Assembly: GCF_003346865.1 (NCBI RefSeq)
Contig: NZ_QDKL01000002.1
Coordinates: 310,001-374,000, forward strand
Reading direction: 5' to 3'
Length of the DNA stretch: 64,000 bases
From: Halobacteriovorax vibrionivorans
GTDB taxonomy: Bacteria > Bdellovibrionota > Bacteriovoracia > Bacteriovoracales > Bacteriovoracaceae
Positions 35,748 through 46,100 of the stretch are shown here, in pieces. Position 1 is the first letter of the stretch. Each line of letters begins with the position of its first letter. Below the pieces are notes generated by a model. The model had not been told where the DNA came from. It did no database searches and saw nothing but the letters and a program-made list of their open reading frames with translations. Position numbers and translations under genes: made by a program.

Positions 35748-36212
35748 CTATTGAGAGTTCTTTATATAATCGGGAATTTTAGGGCCAACAAATCGATCGT
35801 CGTTATAGACATTATTCACACTAGATATATTGCGACAATTTGCTTTTGATGTTGGACTTGTGTGTTTAACAACTTTTTGCCCTAAAAGACTTATGATAAC
35901 TTGATCTGGTAGCATTTCATTAAAAATATGGCCAACCACACTCTCCCTTAAACTCGTACTCTTCTCACAACACACGAGTTCACGAATGGTAGGCCTAGTT
36001 GTATCCACAAATTGCGCTTCATTCAAAGCCTCATCAATTTGAGGACCAACAAACTCTTGTCCATATTCTTGTACTTCTAAGCATCTTGTTTTTTGAACTT
36101 CATGACATTTTAATGTGGCCACTAACTCTTTATCAGAAATCTTCCCCTGTGCTAGAGCGACAGTTGAATAGAGAAGAGCAATTGAAAGAATGGCCAATTT
36201 TAAAAGGATCAC
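35748..36212 (-). CDS. Secreted cysteine-rich protein with two FVGP motifs
   Basis: I start this at the GTG at 36212, four bases after GGAGGG, giving 155 residues; the frame stays open further upstream without a better site. The signal peptide is ILLKLAILSIALLYSTVALAQG. The mature part has six cysteines (KCH, RCLE, VCCE, NCRN among them) and the motif FVGPQI near residue 55 that recurs as FVGPKIPDY at the C-terminus. I recognise no family. It lies upstream of the copper promoter on the same strand, about 170 bases away, with its own reading unit. A metal or redox role is possible from the cysteines but unproven. Confidence 0.6.
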   Translation of the reverse strand: MILLKLAILSIALLYSTVALAQGKISDKELVATLKCHEVQKTRCLEVQEYGQEFVGPQIDEALNEAQFVDTTRPTIRELVCCEKSTSLRESVVGHIFNEMLPDQVIISLLGQKVVKHTSPTSKANCRNISSVNNVYNDDRFVGPKIPDYIKNSQ

Positions 36213-36356
36213 AATTCCCTCCACAGAGACTTGAAAATACGTATATATACATATGATCAATAGATCTATTTTACTGCTCAATCAACTTTGATGTTGAATA
36301 TCACCTAGGTACCTAGAATCACGATCGCAAATAGAGTTCTTTACAATAATATTTGG

Positions 36357-39300
36357 CTAGTTTTTCGGGCAAAGAGGCATATCAGGGTCTTTTTCACAAA
36401 GGTAGGCCTTAAGAATTTCATTTTCCTCTTTTAGGGCATCCACTTGCTCTTCAAGAGAAGAAATACGGCGTGAGTTGCCTTCTTGCATGAGCTTTTGCAT
36501 ACGCTTATTTTCTTCAATTTGCTCCTGCTGCTCTTTTGTTGCATTAATTAATGCCAAGAAGATTGGGTCATTATCAACAGTTAAGAAGTCATCAGTTGTC
36601 TTTCTAACTGCTTCAGGAATTACTTTTTGAACATCTTGAGCAATAAAACCAGAGTGCTCTCTTTCATTTAAAATACCAAGGGCATTATTATCTTTATAGC
36701 GATACTTAACAGTGTTTAAATTCATGATCTCATCTAATCCGTGACTATACTCACCAGTAAGATCCTTCAGTCTCTCATCTGAATATGTGGCCCAAGAACC
36801 TCCACCAGGTTTTGCAGCAGTACCATTAACAACTAATCTCTCACCATTTGCCGTTAATTGCGTCCCAGCACTAAGACCAATGGCAACCCCATGATAATTT
36901 GTATCAGTTCCAACATCTGGCTGAAGGTGTAGAGTTGATAAATAATCTCCATAAGTACTCGTTGAAGAGTGCCTTGCAAGAATCCAGGCACGCCTTCCAT
37001 TTACGGCCCCACTTGTCCCAATTTCAACACCATTATTGGAATTTGTTATCTTATGCACAAGGTTTCCAGCTGTTGTATCTGTCGGATAGGCCGCAGCGCT
37101 ATCTCGCCCGTGAACATGTAAATCAGCTCCAGGATTTGTCGTTCCAATCCCTAGTGACCCTGTACCAGTAAGCCTCATATACTCGGTGTAACTTCCACCA
37201 CTTGTATATCTTGTAAATGCTAGGTCATCAGTTGGGTTATCACCCCAATAAACTGATGGAATTTTATCATCACCGGTTCCTGCACTTCCATCGATATCAA
37301 AAACCTGTAGGCCGACCTGATCATTACCTGATATTACAGTTAATCCACCAACTCCACTTGAACTCATCTGTCTTAAAGATTGGTTTACAGTAAAGTCTGC
37401 CTCTGAAGTAGGGTTTCCACCTACTGCAACTTGTCCATCTGCGTATGAGAGACTATTTCCATCTCTTTGCCATTGAAAGTGTCCACCCCAAGTATGAGGA
37501 AGAGAATTAGCTTCACCTGATGCACTACGAATTGTTACTGCAATACTATAATCATTAGTATGACTTGTTTTTATCTTAGGAACATTAGATTCAATAACAA
37601 CATATGGATTATTAGAAGTCCCGTTATTACGACTAGAAAGACGAGTCTTCCATGTAGCAGAACCTTCATCATACCAAACAAGATAAAGTGCTCCTGTATC
37701 TGTAGCTGTCCCCTGAGTAACGAGTTGAACAGAATATACCCCAGTTGTTGGAAGAGACGCCCCACCAATCGTAACTTCAGCTAAAGTCGTATTACTTGCT
37801 GTTACTTGATATGAGTCAGTATGGTAGAAATTACCAACAGAGAGTTTTCCTTCTCCTGTTGTTGTTCCAATCCCGACGTTACCTCCATAAGGATTTAAGA
37901 AGAAATCATAAGCTGTTGAACCTGCACCATTTGTTCTCTGAAGATAACCAGCACCTAAACTAAAGGCCCCAAAAGAGGTTAAGGTAGAGTCCGTATCATG
38001 AGTCTTTAAAAGCATTGTTGCTCTAGAAACTGTCTCTGGAAAGCTTGTTGTGTAATCAGCAATATTTCTTTCAACAAATAATGGTGCAGTAGGTGTAGTT
38101 GTACCAATCCCGACTTTTCCATGTCTAAAAACGGCCGTTGGTGCTGCCGTGAAATCATCGTCTTGAGTAGCGGCTCCTTTTGTTGAATAAATAGAGACTA
38201 CTCCTGAGTCAATAAAGTCGCCAGAAGTTGTGTTACCACCAATAGTAATACCAGCACCAGACATAGTAGCATGAGTTTGACTCACTTCGAGATCATGTCC
38301 AACACCGGTATCTGAAATTCTTAAATTGGAACCAATTAAAAGATTTGCATGATTATTTGATTGAATATTTGAGTAATCACCTTCACCATCTGTACCTGAA
38401 ATGACGACATTTCCTTCATTGCCTACAACTTGAAAATCACCGACTGGAGTATTTGTTCCAATTCCGACATTCCCAGAACTTTCGACAGTTAGAAGATCAT
38501 TAGCTCCAATTCCTCCAGAACCAGCAATAGAGAAAGCTCCAGTTGCATCATTAACTCCTAAATTAACTTGATCTGCTGATCCACTATCTGGTCTTAGAGT
38601 GACAAAAGTATTATTTGCACCAGTTGACTCTAGGATAAGTCGACCGCTAGTATTGGCAATATGAGCAACTGATTCAGGCGTACTCGTTCCAACACCTAGA
38701 TTTCCACTATTATCAATAGTCATCTTTGTTGTACCACCAGTTCGAAAATTAATAACACCTGTTCCATTTGAATCACTATCTGCAGCGATGACATTATCAA
38801 CTTCATTTGATGAAGATGTTGAATCAACACCAGTTAAGTTTGAACCATCACCATAGAATGCTGCCCCTTTAATATTTCCAGAAACATCAAGCGCCTGAGT
38901 TGGTGATGCTGTTCCAATTCCTACTCGACCATTTCCTTGAATTGTCATTGCAATCTTTGGAATATCATCACTACCTGTGTTGATAAAATATAAGCCGTCA
39001 TCTGGTACGGGATTATTACTATCTTGATTTTCAAAGATGATAGCGCTGTTATTATTTGTCCCATAGACATTTGCATTGGCCTGATCATCTTGAACAAAAA
39101 CCCTAAAAGGCTCAGTTGTTTCAGCTGAAGGTGCCTTGAAGTGATTGGTTGGATTATTATCAAATCTAAGAACTCCGCCAGATAGATCTAATGTATCCTT
39201 AGGATTTGTTGTTCCAATTCCTACATTTCCAGAGTTATAGTAAATATCACTACCAGCTGTCGTCCACTGAGTCGCACGAGCATCAACATATGTTTTAATA

Positions 39301-42104
39301 GCACTAACTGAAGGTGCTTGAGTTGTCTCATTCCCTACTGTTGAATCAACGACTGCAGCAGTTTGAGCACGGCCATCTGTAAAATATAAATTAGTCACTC
39401 CTTCGGAAAGATCATCTGTATCACTTAGGCCAGTGATTGCCGTGTAGTTAGCATTAATCTGAGCTTGAAGCTTTCCATAAGCATCAAGAATTGTATCGGT
39501 TGGAGCAAGAACAGCATTTGCACCAACAGTGTAACCAGTTAATGGTGTCCCCATTACATTTGATGCAGGCACTCGCCCACTTCCATCAAGTCTTAAAACT
39601 TCACCTGCACCATTAGATGTTGAAACTCCAATTTGAATATCATTGGCATTTGCCGTAAGTGCAATATCACTTGTCGATGTTAGGCCTTTAAATGGTAGAT
39701 CTGTTCCAGACTTTGGAAGAACAAGTGAAGTCCCTCCGGCACTTGAGGCAGTATTTGTTTCACCGCCACCAGAAACAGCACTTGATAAACAGCCAGATCC
39801 ATCAATACAAATATCATTTCCTGTTGTTACATTAATATTTCCATCTACAGTTAGTTTTTGAGTTGGAGAAGTTGTACCAATACCAACATTTCCAGTATCT
39901 GCTTCAATCGTAAAACGGCGTCCAGTTTCACCGTGGCCAAATTCGTATAATTGAAAGCTATCACCATACATTCCAATGCTCCAATCGGCACTTGAAGCTG
40001 TACTTAGAAGAACTTTTGCTTGATCTGAACTAGTTGCTCGATCTAAATGTAAGTTAGCTGCTCCATCATTTGATTTCACTAAAACATTTGTGGGCCCAGT
40101 TGTTGTCGTAACTTCAAGTGGAACCGTTGGTGTTTGAGTTCCGATACCAACACTTCCAGTATTGTAATAGATATCACTTCCTGTCGTGATCCACTGTGAT
40201 TCATTTATTGCACCTGTTTCAGCAAGTACGTATGACTTCATAGCGGAAACTGATGCAGCTTGATCTATTTCACTTCCAGCTGTTGAGTTTACAACTGATG
40301 CTGTTTTTGCACGAATATCTGTGAAGTATAAATTTGTTGCTCCTTCAGTAATATCATCTGAATCTGTAATAGAATTTCCTGCAATTGAAGTTGCATGAGC
40401 ATCAAGTTGGCCTTGAACCTTACCAAAAGCACCTAGAATACTATCCGTTGCAACTACACTTGAAGCGGCCCCTGTTGTGTATCCAGATAAAGGAGTAGCT
40501 AAGGCTGTACTTCTAACAACTGCTGTATCAAGCCCTATTCCAATGTCACTTGCATTTGATGTAAGAGTAATCCCACTCGTTGAAGTTAGACCTTTAAATG
40601 GAAGATCAGTTCCAGACTTTGCTAAAACAAGAGAAGTCCCACCAGCACTTGAAGCAGTATTGGTCTCTCCGCCACCTGTTACGGCACTAGATAAACAACC
40701 TGATCCTGCAATACAAATATCATTTCCAGTTGTAACCTGAATATTACCATCGACTTCTAGCTTTTCAGCTGGATTTGTCTTCCCAATACCTACGTTACCT
40801 GAATGAGTTAGGTTTAAAATCTTATTGGCACTAGTCATGGAATCATCATTAGAAGTGAAAGATAGAATATTTTCGGCAGTACCATTTACATTCATGATTT
40901 GAAAATGTTTCTTATCGAGTGGTGCTGGAGATGCTGCGGCCAAGAACTCCACAACAGCAGTAGAAGCACCAACCGCATCACGGCTTGATTCAAGTCTTAG
41001 CATTGCTTGAGTATTTGTACTCTCTTTTATATGAAGATGTTTTGCGGGAGTTGTTGTCCCAATTCCAATATATCCACTGCTATAATAAATATCACTTCCT
41101 GAAGTCGTCCATTGAGAAGAAGTAATTGCTCCCGTTTGAGCCGTTACATAATTTTTCACTGAATCAACAGAAGGAGCTTGTGTCGTTTCTGTTCCGGCCA
41201 TTGAGTTAATTACTTTAGCGTCAGCGTAAATATCGATGTATCCTTTTACAGCAAGCTCACTTGGAACCTGTGTTGCACTATCAAGAGTTCCCGAGTTATC
41301 AAGATCTGATGCTGGGATTTGAGCAACGTTTAAAACATTTTGTAGTCCGACATAAGTCTTATCAATTGTTGGAGCATTAATTTTTGACCATGATATATTG
41401 GCCGCTGAATTAATATCGGCATCAACAATTGAACCATCTGTAATCTCACTTGAACCAATTGTTGGAGTAGGATTTGAACCAGCGGTAACACGCCCATAAG
41501 CATCAACTGTAACAGAAGTATAAGTTCCTGCCGTGCCAACAGTTGCTTGTCCAATTGTTCCTGCATTATTTACAAGAGTTGAATCAATTGAAAGCGCTGC
41601 CGTTTGATTTATACAATCAAATTGAGATCCATTCTTAATTAGTATTTGGTTATCAGCACAACTTGCAACAAAGTCTAAACTTTGTGGTGTAATGGCCGCA
41701 TCAGCAATAGACTCTGCCGTTACTGCGTAACTTGCAAGAGGTGTTGCTAGAATATTTTGATAATCAAAAGTGATCGTATTAGTTGTATCGCGAACTTGTA
41801 TTACAAGGGTTTCACTAGCAGGTGTATTAGCAATTAAAGTTGCCAATGAAGGAAAGTCTAACTCAACAGTATAGATTCCATTTGAAAGAGGTACTGAATT
41901 AAGTGTTTGCGTTGCAAGTGAAGTTGCAAGATCGTTCGAGTAATAGAGATCAAATTGAAGATTAGGTGTTCCTGAAATTGGAGTTCCATCTGCTTGAACG
42001 AGTCGACCAGAGTAACCAATTTTTGTCGCAAGCGTATTTGAGCTTAATACTAAGCTTAAACATAGTGCTAGAAAAAATGTCAATTTTCGACTTACGTGCA
42101 ACAT
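36357..42104 (-). CDS. Giant fibre protein 1 with S74 intramolecular chaperone (mosaic adhesive trimer-like)
   Basis: This 1915-residue exported protein starts with a signal peptide (to about residue 26) and an N-terminal domain of about 110 residues (TKIGYSGRLVQADGTPISG). A long fibre follows, built of modules such as QWTTSGSDIYYSSG and about a dozen VGIGTTTP turns typical of phage-tail-like trimeric fibres. A non-repetitive domain lies near residues 1430-1540. At the C-terminus is a peptidase S74 domain, with the cleavage-type Ser1775 in SDERLK and GFIAQDVQ, then a coiled coil and a tail YLCEKDP ending in a second Cys. S74 domains help trimers fold and then cut themselves off. The plan matches the surface fibres that Bdellovibrio uses to bind prey; that role is inferred. 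The ribosome site is AGGGG. Confidence 0.88.
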   Translation of the reverse strand: MLHVSRKLTFFLALCLSLVLSSNTLATKIGYSGRLVQADGTPISGTPNLQFDLYYSNDLATSLATQTLNSVPLSNGIYTVELDFPSLATLIANTPASETLVIQVRDTTNTITFDYQNILATPLASYAVTAESIADAAITPQSLDFVASCADNQILIKNGSQFDCINQTAALSIDSTLVNNAGTIGQATVGTAGTYTSVTVDAYGRVTAGSNPTPTIGSSEITDGSIVDADINSAANISWSKINAPTIDKTYVGLQNVLNVAQIPASDLDNSGTLDSATQVPSELAVKGYIDIYADAKVINSMAGTETTQAPSVDSVKNYVTAQTGAITSSQWTTSGSDIYYSSGYIGIGTTTPAKHLHIKESTNTQAMLRLESSRDAVGASTAVVEFLAAASPAPLDKKHFQIMNVNGTAENILSFTSNDDSMTSANKILNLTHSGNVGIGKTNPAEKLEVDGNIQVTTGNDICIAGSGCLSSAVTGGGETNTASSAGGTSLVLAKSGTDLPFKGLTSTSGITLTSNASDIGIGLDTAVVRSTALATPLSGYTTGAASSVVATDSILGAFGKVQGQLDAHATSIAGNSITDSDDITEGATNLYFTDIRAKTASVVNSTAGSEIDQAASVSAMKSYVLAETGAINESQWITTGSDIYYNTGSVGIGTQTPTVPLEVTTTTGPTNVLVKSNDGAANLHLDRATSSDQAKVLLSTASSADWSIGMYGDSFQLYEFGHGETGRRFTIEADTGNVGIGTTSPTQKLTVDGNINVTTGNDICIDGSGCLSSAVSGGGETNTASSAGGTSLVLPKSGTDLPFKGLTSTSDIALTANANDIQIGVSTSNGAGEVLRLDGSGRVPASNVMGTPLTGYTVGANAVLAPTDTILDAYGKLQAQINANYTAITGLSDTDDLSEGVTNLYFTDGRAQTAAVVDSTVGNETTQAPSVSAIKTYVDARATQWTTAGSDIYYNSGNVGIGTTNPKDTLDLSGGVLRFDNNPTNHFKAPSAETTEPFRVFVQDDQANANVYGTNNNSAIIFENQDSNNPVPDDGLYFINTGSDDIPKIAMTIQGNGRVGIGTASPTQALDVSGNIKGAAFYGDGSNLTGVDSTSSSNEVDNVIAADSDSNGTGVINFRTGGTTKMTIDNSGNLGVGTSTPESVAHIANTSGRLILESTGANNTFVTLRPDSGSADQVNLGVNDATGAFSIAGSGGIGANDLLTVESSGNVGIGTNTPVGDFQVVGNEGNVVISGTDGEGDYSNIQSNNHANLLIGSNLRISDTGVGHDLEVSQTHATMSGAGITIGGNTTSGDFIDSGVVSIYSTKGAATQDDDFTAAPTAVFRHGKVGIGTTTPTAPLFVERNIADYTTSFPETVSRATMLLKTHDTDSTLTSFGAFSLGAGYLQRTNGAGSTAYDFFLNPYGGNVGIGTTTGEGKLSVGNFYHTDSYQVTASNTTLAEVTIGGASLPTTGVYSVQLVTQGTATDTGALYLVWYDEGSATWKTRLSSRNNGTSNNPYVVIESNVPKIKTSHTNDYSIAVTIRSASGEANSLPHTWGGHFQWQRDGNSLSYADGQVAVGGNPTSEADFTVNQSLRQMSSSGVGGLTVISGNDQVGLQVFDIDGSAGTGDDKIPSVYWGDNPTDDLAFTRYTSGGSYTEYMRLTGTGSLGIGTTNPGADLHVHGRDSAAAYPTDTTAGNLVHKITNSNNGVEIGTSGAVNGRRAWILARHSSTSTYGDYLSTLHLQPDVGTDTNYHGVAIGLSAGTQLTANGERLVVNGTAAKPGGGSWATYSDERLKDLTGEYSHGLDEIMNLNTVKYRYKDNNALGILNEREHSGFIAQDVQKVIPEAVRKTTDDFLTVDNDPIFLALINATKEQQEQIEENKRMQKLMQEGNSRRISSLEEQVDALKEENEILKAYLCEKDPDMPLCPKN
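39648..39831. repeat. Internal duplicated module of fibre 1, copy A
   Basis: About 185 bases are strongly similar to 40551-40738. Both encode a SSAGGTSLVL-K-SGTDLPFKGLTSTS module next to a GNDICI-GSGCLSSAV segment. The copies point to growth of the fibre by tandem duplication. Confidence 0.8.
40551..40738. repeat. Internal duplicated module of fibre 1, copy B
   Basis: This is the partner of the 39648-39831 copy, in the same orientation and about 720 bases away, inside the same reading frame. Third-position differences show it is not a very recent duplication. Confidence 0.8.
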
Positions 42105-42235
42105 AATCCCCTGTTGTTACAGTGGCTTATCGACATCTTAACGCTCTTTAATTAACAAACAAATATCAATGAGTTAACAAGGTTAACTTTGCCTAAAAGA
42201 CAAAAATTGTGCCTTCTAAATGTGCGATTTTACAT
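41080..42235. repeat. Long direct repeat (5' part and promoter of fibre gene 1)
   Basis: This stretch holds the first 340 or so codons of fibre 1, its ribosome site and promoter. It is nearly identical over long blocks to 47520-48690 of fibre gene 2 in the same orientation. Many blocks, such as the ribosome site and leader, match base for base, which suggests recent duplication or gene conversion. Confidence 0.85.
42140..42187 (-). promoter_or_regulatory. Promoter and candidate operator of fibre gene 1
   Basis: Leftward, TTGTTA (42180-42175) and TGTTAA (42157-42152) are 17 bases apart. GTTAAC-AAG-GTTAAC (42173-42187), itself an inverted repeat, overlaps the -35. The same block precedes fibre gene 2. 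A leader of about 40 bases leads to AGGGG before the ATG. Confidence 0.55.
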
Positions 42236-42264
42236 TAATAAAATGGAACAATAACTGCTATTTA

Positions 42265-43068
42265 CTAGTAGCCATTTGGCATATTATAGCCAACATCATC
42301 TGCACTCATATCAAAGTAAAAGACTTGGCCATTCTTCTTAAATGAAAAGCATCCATTCTTAGTGGCATTAAAAGAAATTCCAGATCCCCAATAACGGTAT
42401 TCATCTGGACGATAAGTTGATGTCGCCTGTCCTGAAGCATCAAGATTGAAGAGAATTTTTCCGTTTCTTGATCCATCATTCTTGGCCACGAAGCTTCGAG
42501 TATAGAATCTTTTTTGAATATAGCGATCGGCCAGAGGAAATTCATCTCCTCTTTTTTCAAAGAACTTCATTTGTTCTGCGGTATGATAAAGAGATAGAAC
42601 ACTTTTCTCATTCATTAGAGTTTCAAAGAATTTTGCCTTCTCTTTTGCATATGAATATTTCGATAATTCACCATCATAGAATTCATTTGGAATGAAGAAG
42701 TGGCTATGGCCCATATCTGAGAAATTGATAAAGTCCACATAGTCATTATCTAGTGCGTATTCAATTTGTGAAACTAAGCTCTTGATAAAGACCTCTGGAA
42801 CACGAGCATATTGAGTTTTTCCACCACTTGCCTTAAATGGCATAAGGAACTTATCATCCTCATAAAAGACGCGATTATCCATGCGCTTACCAGAATTATA
42901 TATGACCCAAGAATTCTCTTCCATTTCAGCTCTTGTTTGATTCCAAGGAAACATATCCATATAGAGAATTTCTTCATTATCTGAAAGATAACAACTTGGA
43001 CGAACTTCAATTGAAGCAAAAGATTTAAAGGAAATAATTAAAGCGAGTACGGGGATAATTTTCTTCAT
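42265..43068 (-). CDS. Secreted protein of unknown family between the fibre genes
   Basis: This 267-residue protein has a signal peptide (MKKIIPVLALIISFKSFA). The mature part is mixed alpha/beta with two cysteines (PSCYLS and NGCFSF), which could form one disulfide. Two His-containing motifs, DMGHSHFFIP near residue 118 and LYHTAEQ near 160, look like metal ligands of an enzyme or sensor. I recognise no named family. It lies between two near-duplicate fibre genes on the same strand and could work with them, for example in fibre maturation or at the prey surface, but only position supports that. Confidence 0.8.
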   Translation of the reverse strand: MKKIIPVLALIISFKSFASIEVRPSCYLSDNEEILYMDMFPWNQTRAEMEENSWVIYNSGKRMDNRVFYEDDKFLMPFKASGGKTQYARVPEVFIKSLVSQIEYALDNDYVDFINFSDMGHSHFFIPNEFYDGELSKYSYAKEKAKFFETLMNEKSVLSLYHTAEQMKFFEKRGDEFPLADRYIQKRFYTRSFVAKNDGSRNGKILFNLDASGQATSTYRPDEYRYWGSGISFNATKNGCFSFKKNGQVFYFDMSADDVGYNMPNGY

Positions 43069-43142
43069 ACTGAATACTTAACATATCCAAATAATGAGAA
43101 TGAGTAGAATGTAATATTTTTATAGGTTGTGAGTAAGAGTTT

Positions 43143-46100
43143 TTACTGGCAAAATGGAGCTTGCGGATCTTTTGAACAAAGATAGTCTTTAAGCATCTGG
43201 TTTTCGGCCTTTATCTGCTCATTTTCTTCCTTGAGTGATGCTATATCACGAGAATTCTCATCAACCTTAGATTCAATTCCATTACTCATAAGATTATACT
43301 TTTCTTTATTGGCCACAATCATATTATTTAAATCCTGAAGGGCATTGATAATATAAGGTGTGAACTCCCCTTGGTTAAGAGTTAAATATTCACCGTCTTC
43401 TCTTTCTTTATCAACAGTTACAGCGTGAGGTATTGCTTCTTGAACTTCCTGAGCAATGAAACCATAATGTAGTTTTTCGCTTTGATCTGCATTCCAAACA
43501 TAAGTACGAGGACGAAGTTTCATGATTGTTTCAATACCATCATTAAAGTCTTCAATATCGTGCTTAAGCCTTCTATCTGAAGAACAAGAGAATGTTGCAG
43601 ACCCTCCTGCCTTACTACAAGCAGAACCTGAACCAGCATAAGTCCTGATTCTTCCATCGGCGTAATTAATTACATATGCATCACTTGAACATGAGCCTTC
43701 ACAACCTGCTCCAACCCATCCTGTGGCACCGATATTTCCAGTGACATGTAGTTTATTTGAAGGTGCTTTATTTCCGATACCGACGTATCCAGATCCTGTT
43801 CCAGCAAGAGAAATATGTTGTCCACCTTGTTCATTCGTAACTGAAAGTACATCTGTCCCAGAAGTACCATAACCAATCCAACCAGAGCGAGTCGTCGGAT
43901 TATCTCCATCTGCATACAATTGTAAATAAACATGGTCACTTGTAGGTGTTGCCTCAAGCTTCATAATACCTGCTCCACCTTTAACATGCAGAGGTGCACT
44001 TGGAGATGTTGTTCCAATTCCAACTTCTCCTGCTTCATCGATAACCATTCGGCCAGTCTGATCATTTGTACCAAACTGGATTTTTCCACTAGGTAGGCGA
44101 TTTAATAAATATATATCGTCTGTTCCAATTGAACCAAATCCAACATAACCCATATTAGTATTAAAACCTTTAAACTCCAGATAAGGATTTGAATCTGTAA
44201 GCGATGTTGCACCAGTGTCCTCTATGATAGCAGCTCTTCCTCCTGTATTTTTTGCAATATGAAGAGTAGATCCTGGACTTGTCGTTCCTATACCAACATT
44301 ACCTGACGTATCAAGAAATAGTGATTTGGTATCATCATCATCTGAAGCAAGAATCAAGCTATTTCCAGCAGTAGACTTTAGCTTTAAACCTGTGTAAGGT
44401 CCGCTTGTTTGTAAGCCTAAATAACCATATTCAGTTCCAGTAAATTCTAACCCTAAAGATCCTGCAACAGAGAGTTTTCGGGTAGGCGTGCTAGTTCCAA
44501 TACCAACATTACCAGATCCATCAATTCGCATTCTTTCAGAATTTAATGAAGCAACAGTATTTCCACTTGTTCTAAAGATTAATGAAGCCTGTCCGTAATC
44601 TGCATTTGAACCAGTAGTCTCCTGAAGACTTGCAATAGAAGAATTAATAACAGTAGATGAACCAGTATAGTTTGATGAAAAAACAATATTATTTTCTACC
44701 CCTACTCCTGTTGTTGGATTATGTATTTGTAGTGTTCCGGGAAAGTCTCTATCAGCGGCAAAGTTTAAATTTTGATCTGTAGACGAGATAGTTAATCGTC
44801 CATCAGGGTTTGTTATTCCTAATCCAACATTACCAGTATTATAGTAAATATCACTTCCAGTTGTCGTCCACTGAGACTGATTAACTCCACCAATTTCAGT
44901 TGTTACATAATTTTTCATTGCACTTACCGAGGCAGCTTGAGTGGTTTCACTTCCTGCTGTTGAATTAACAACCGAAGCTGTCTGCGCTCTAGTATCTGTA
45001 AAGTATAGATTTGTTCCTTCACTGACCTGAGTGGTACTCATGCCTGTTAATTGAGAAGCATCCATAGCAGGAATTCTTCCAGAACCATCAAGCCTAACTA
45101 ATTCATTAGCTCCATTTGAAGTTACAATCTCACTTTCATTTGCAAGAACACTTGAAAGACAATTTCCACCATCAATACAAATATCATTATCAATGGTAAC
45201 GGCTCCGTCAGTTGCAATTGAAAGACCTGTTCCCCCACCATTTCCAACTAATTTATTTGTTGCTAAATCGAGATTTTTTGAAGCGATGTGATTCCCCATA
45301 TTATCGGCACCACCAAGCTTTATAATTCTTAATGTCCCATTCGTAACAGATCCTGTACTTAATGAGTAACGTCCTTCAATATAGTCAGTAGAACCATTCA
45401 TGGAAACAATAGCAGATGCGTTTTTATCTGCATTACTTGAACTCGTTGATCTTGTCCAAGAGCCTATTACTCCACTTCCATTTTTTGTAATTGAAGCATA
45501 ATGGTGCCCCCCAGTTGTCATTCCATTTGCAACAGTGTGAATAATAACTAAGTAATTTCCAGCTTGTTTTGGGGTAAATCGATCAGTACTTAGATCAAAT
45601 TCTCCATTTACATCAATACTTTCATTCGTATAGTTAATAACTCCACTTCCACTTTGTGTACCACTTGAAAATGAGACTTCTACATAACTTTCCGCATCTC
45701 CCGCTCCAGTTACACTATCACCTACGGCCCTCCAAGCTCCTCCTTTATAGACATAGATCCCTTGAATATCAGTATCATAAACCACAAGACCTTCTGCTGG
45801 TGATGCAATAGCATTTCTCTGAACTGAAGTCATACGCGGTGGCAAGAAACCTTTTGAAGTTGAGCTCACATCAAGAGCTGCTGATGCATCAGGAGTTGTT
45901 CCAATACCAAAACTTGTATAAAAGTTATTAGCTAAATCGAGTGGATCATAACAATAGAAACTTCCTAGGCCATTTGTTCTTAGGACCTCACCATTAGCAC
46001 AACTTGTTGCTAGGCCGGCCAGTTGAGTATCTGTAATGGCCTGGGCAGCAATAGAGAACTCTGTTCCAGAAAGTGTTAAACCACTACCAGCTGTATATGT

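Noticed and set aside
36300..36316. CTAGGTACCTAG palindrome after fibre gene 1 as a terminator
   Set aside because: No T-run follows on either strand; no function can be supported.
39643..40740. Rightward reading frames of 70-90 codons inside the fibre genes
   Set aside because: They are antisense shadows that recur because the coding repeats recur; composition and lack of ribosome sites argue against genes.
37400..41100. Regularly recurring short motifs that look like a repeat array or CRISPR
   Set aside because: They are codons for VGIGT and DIYYNSG fibre modules in one open frame, with irregular spacing and no constant-length spacers.
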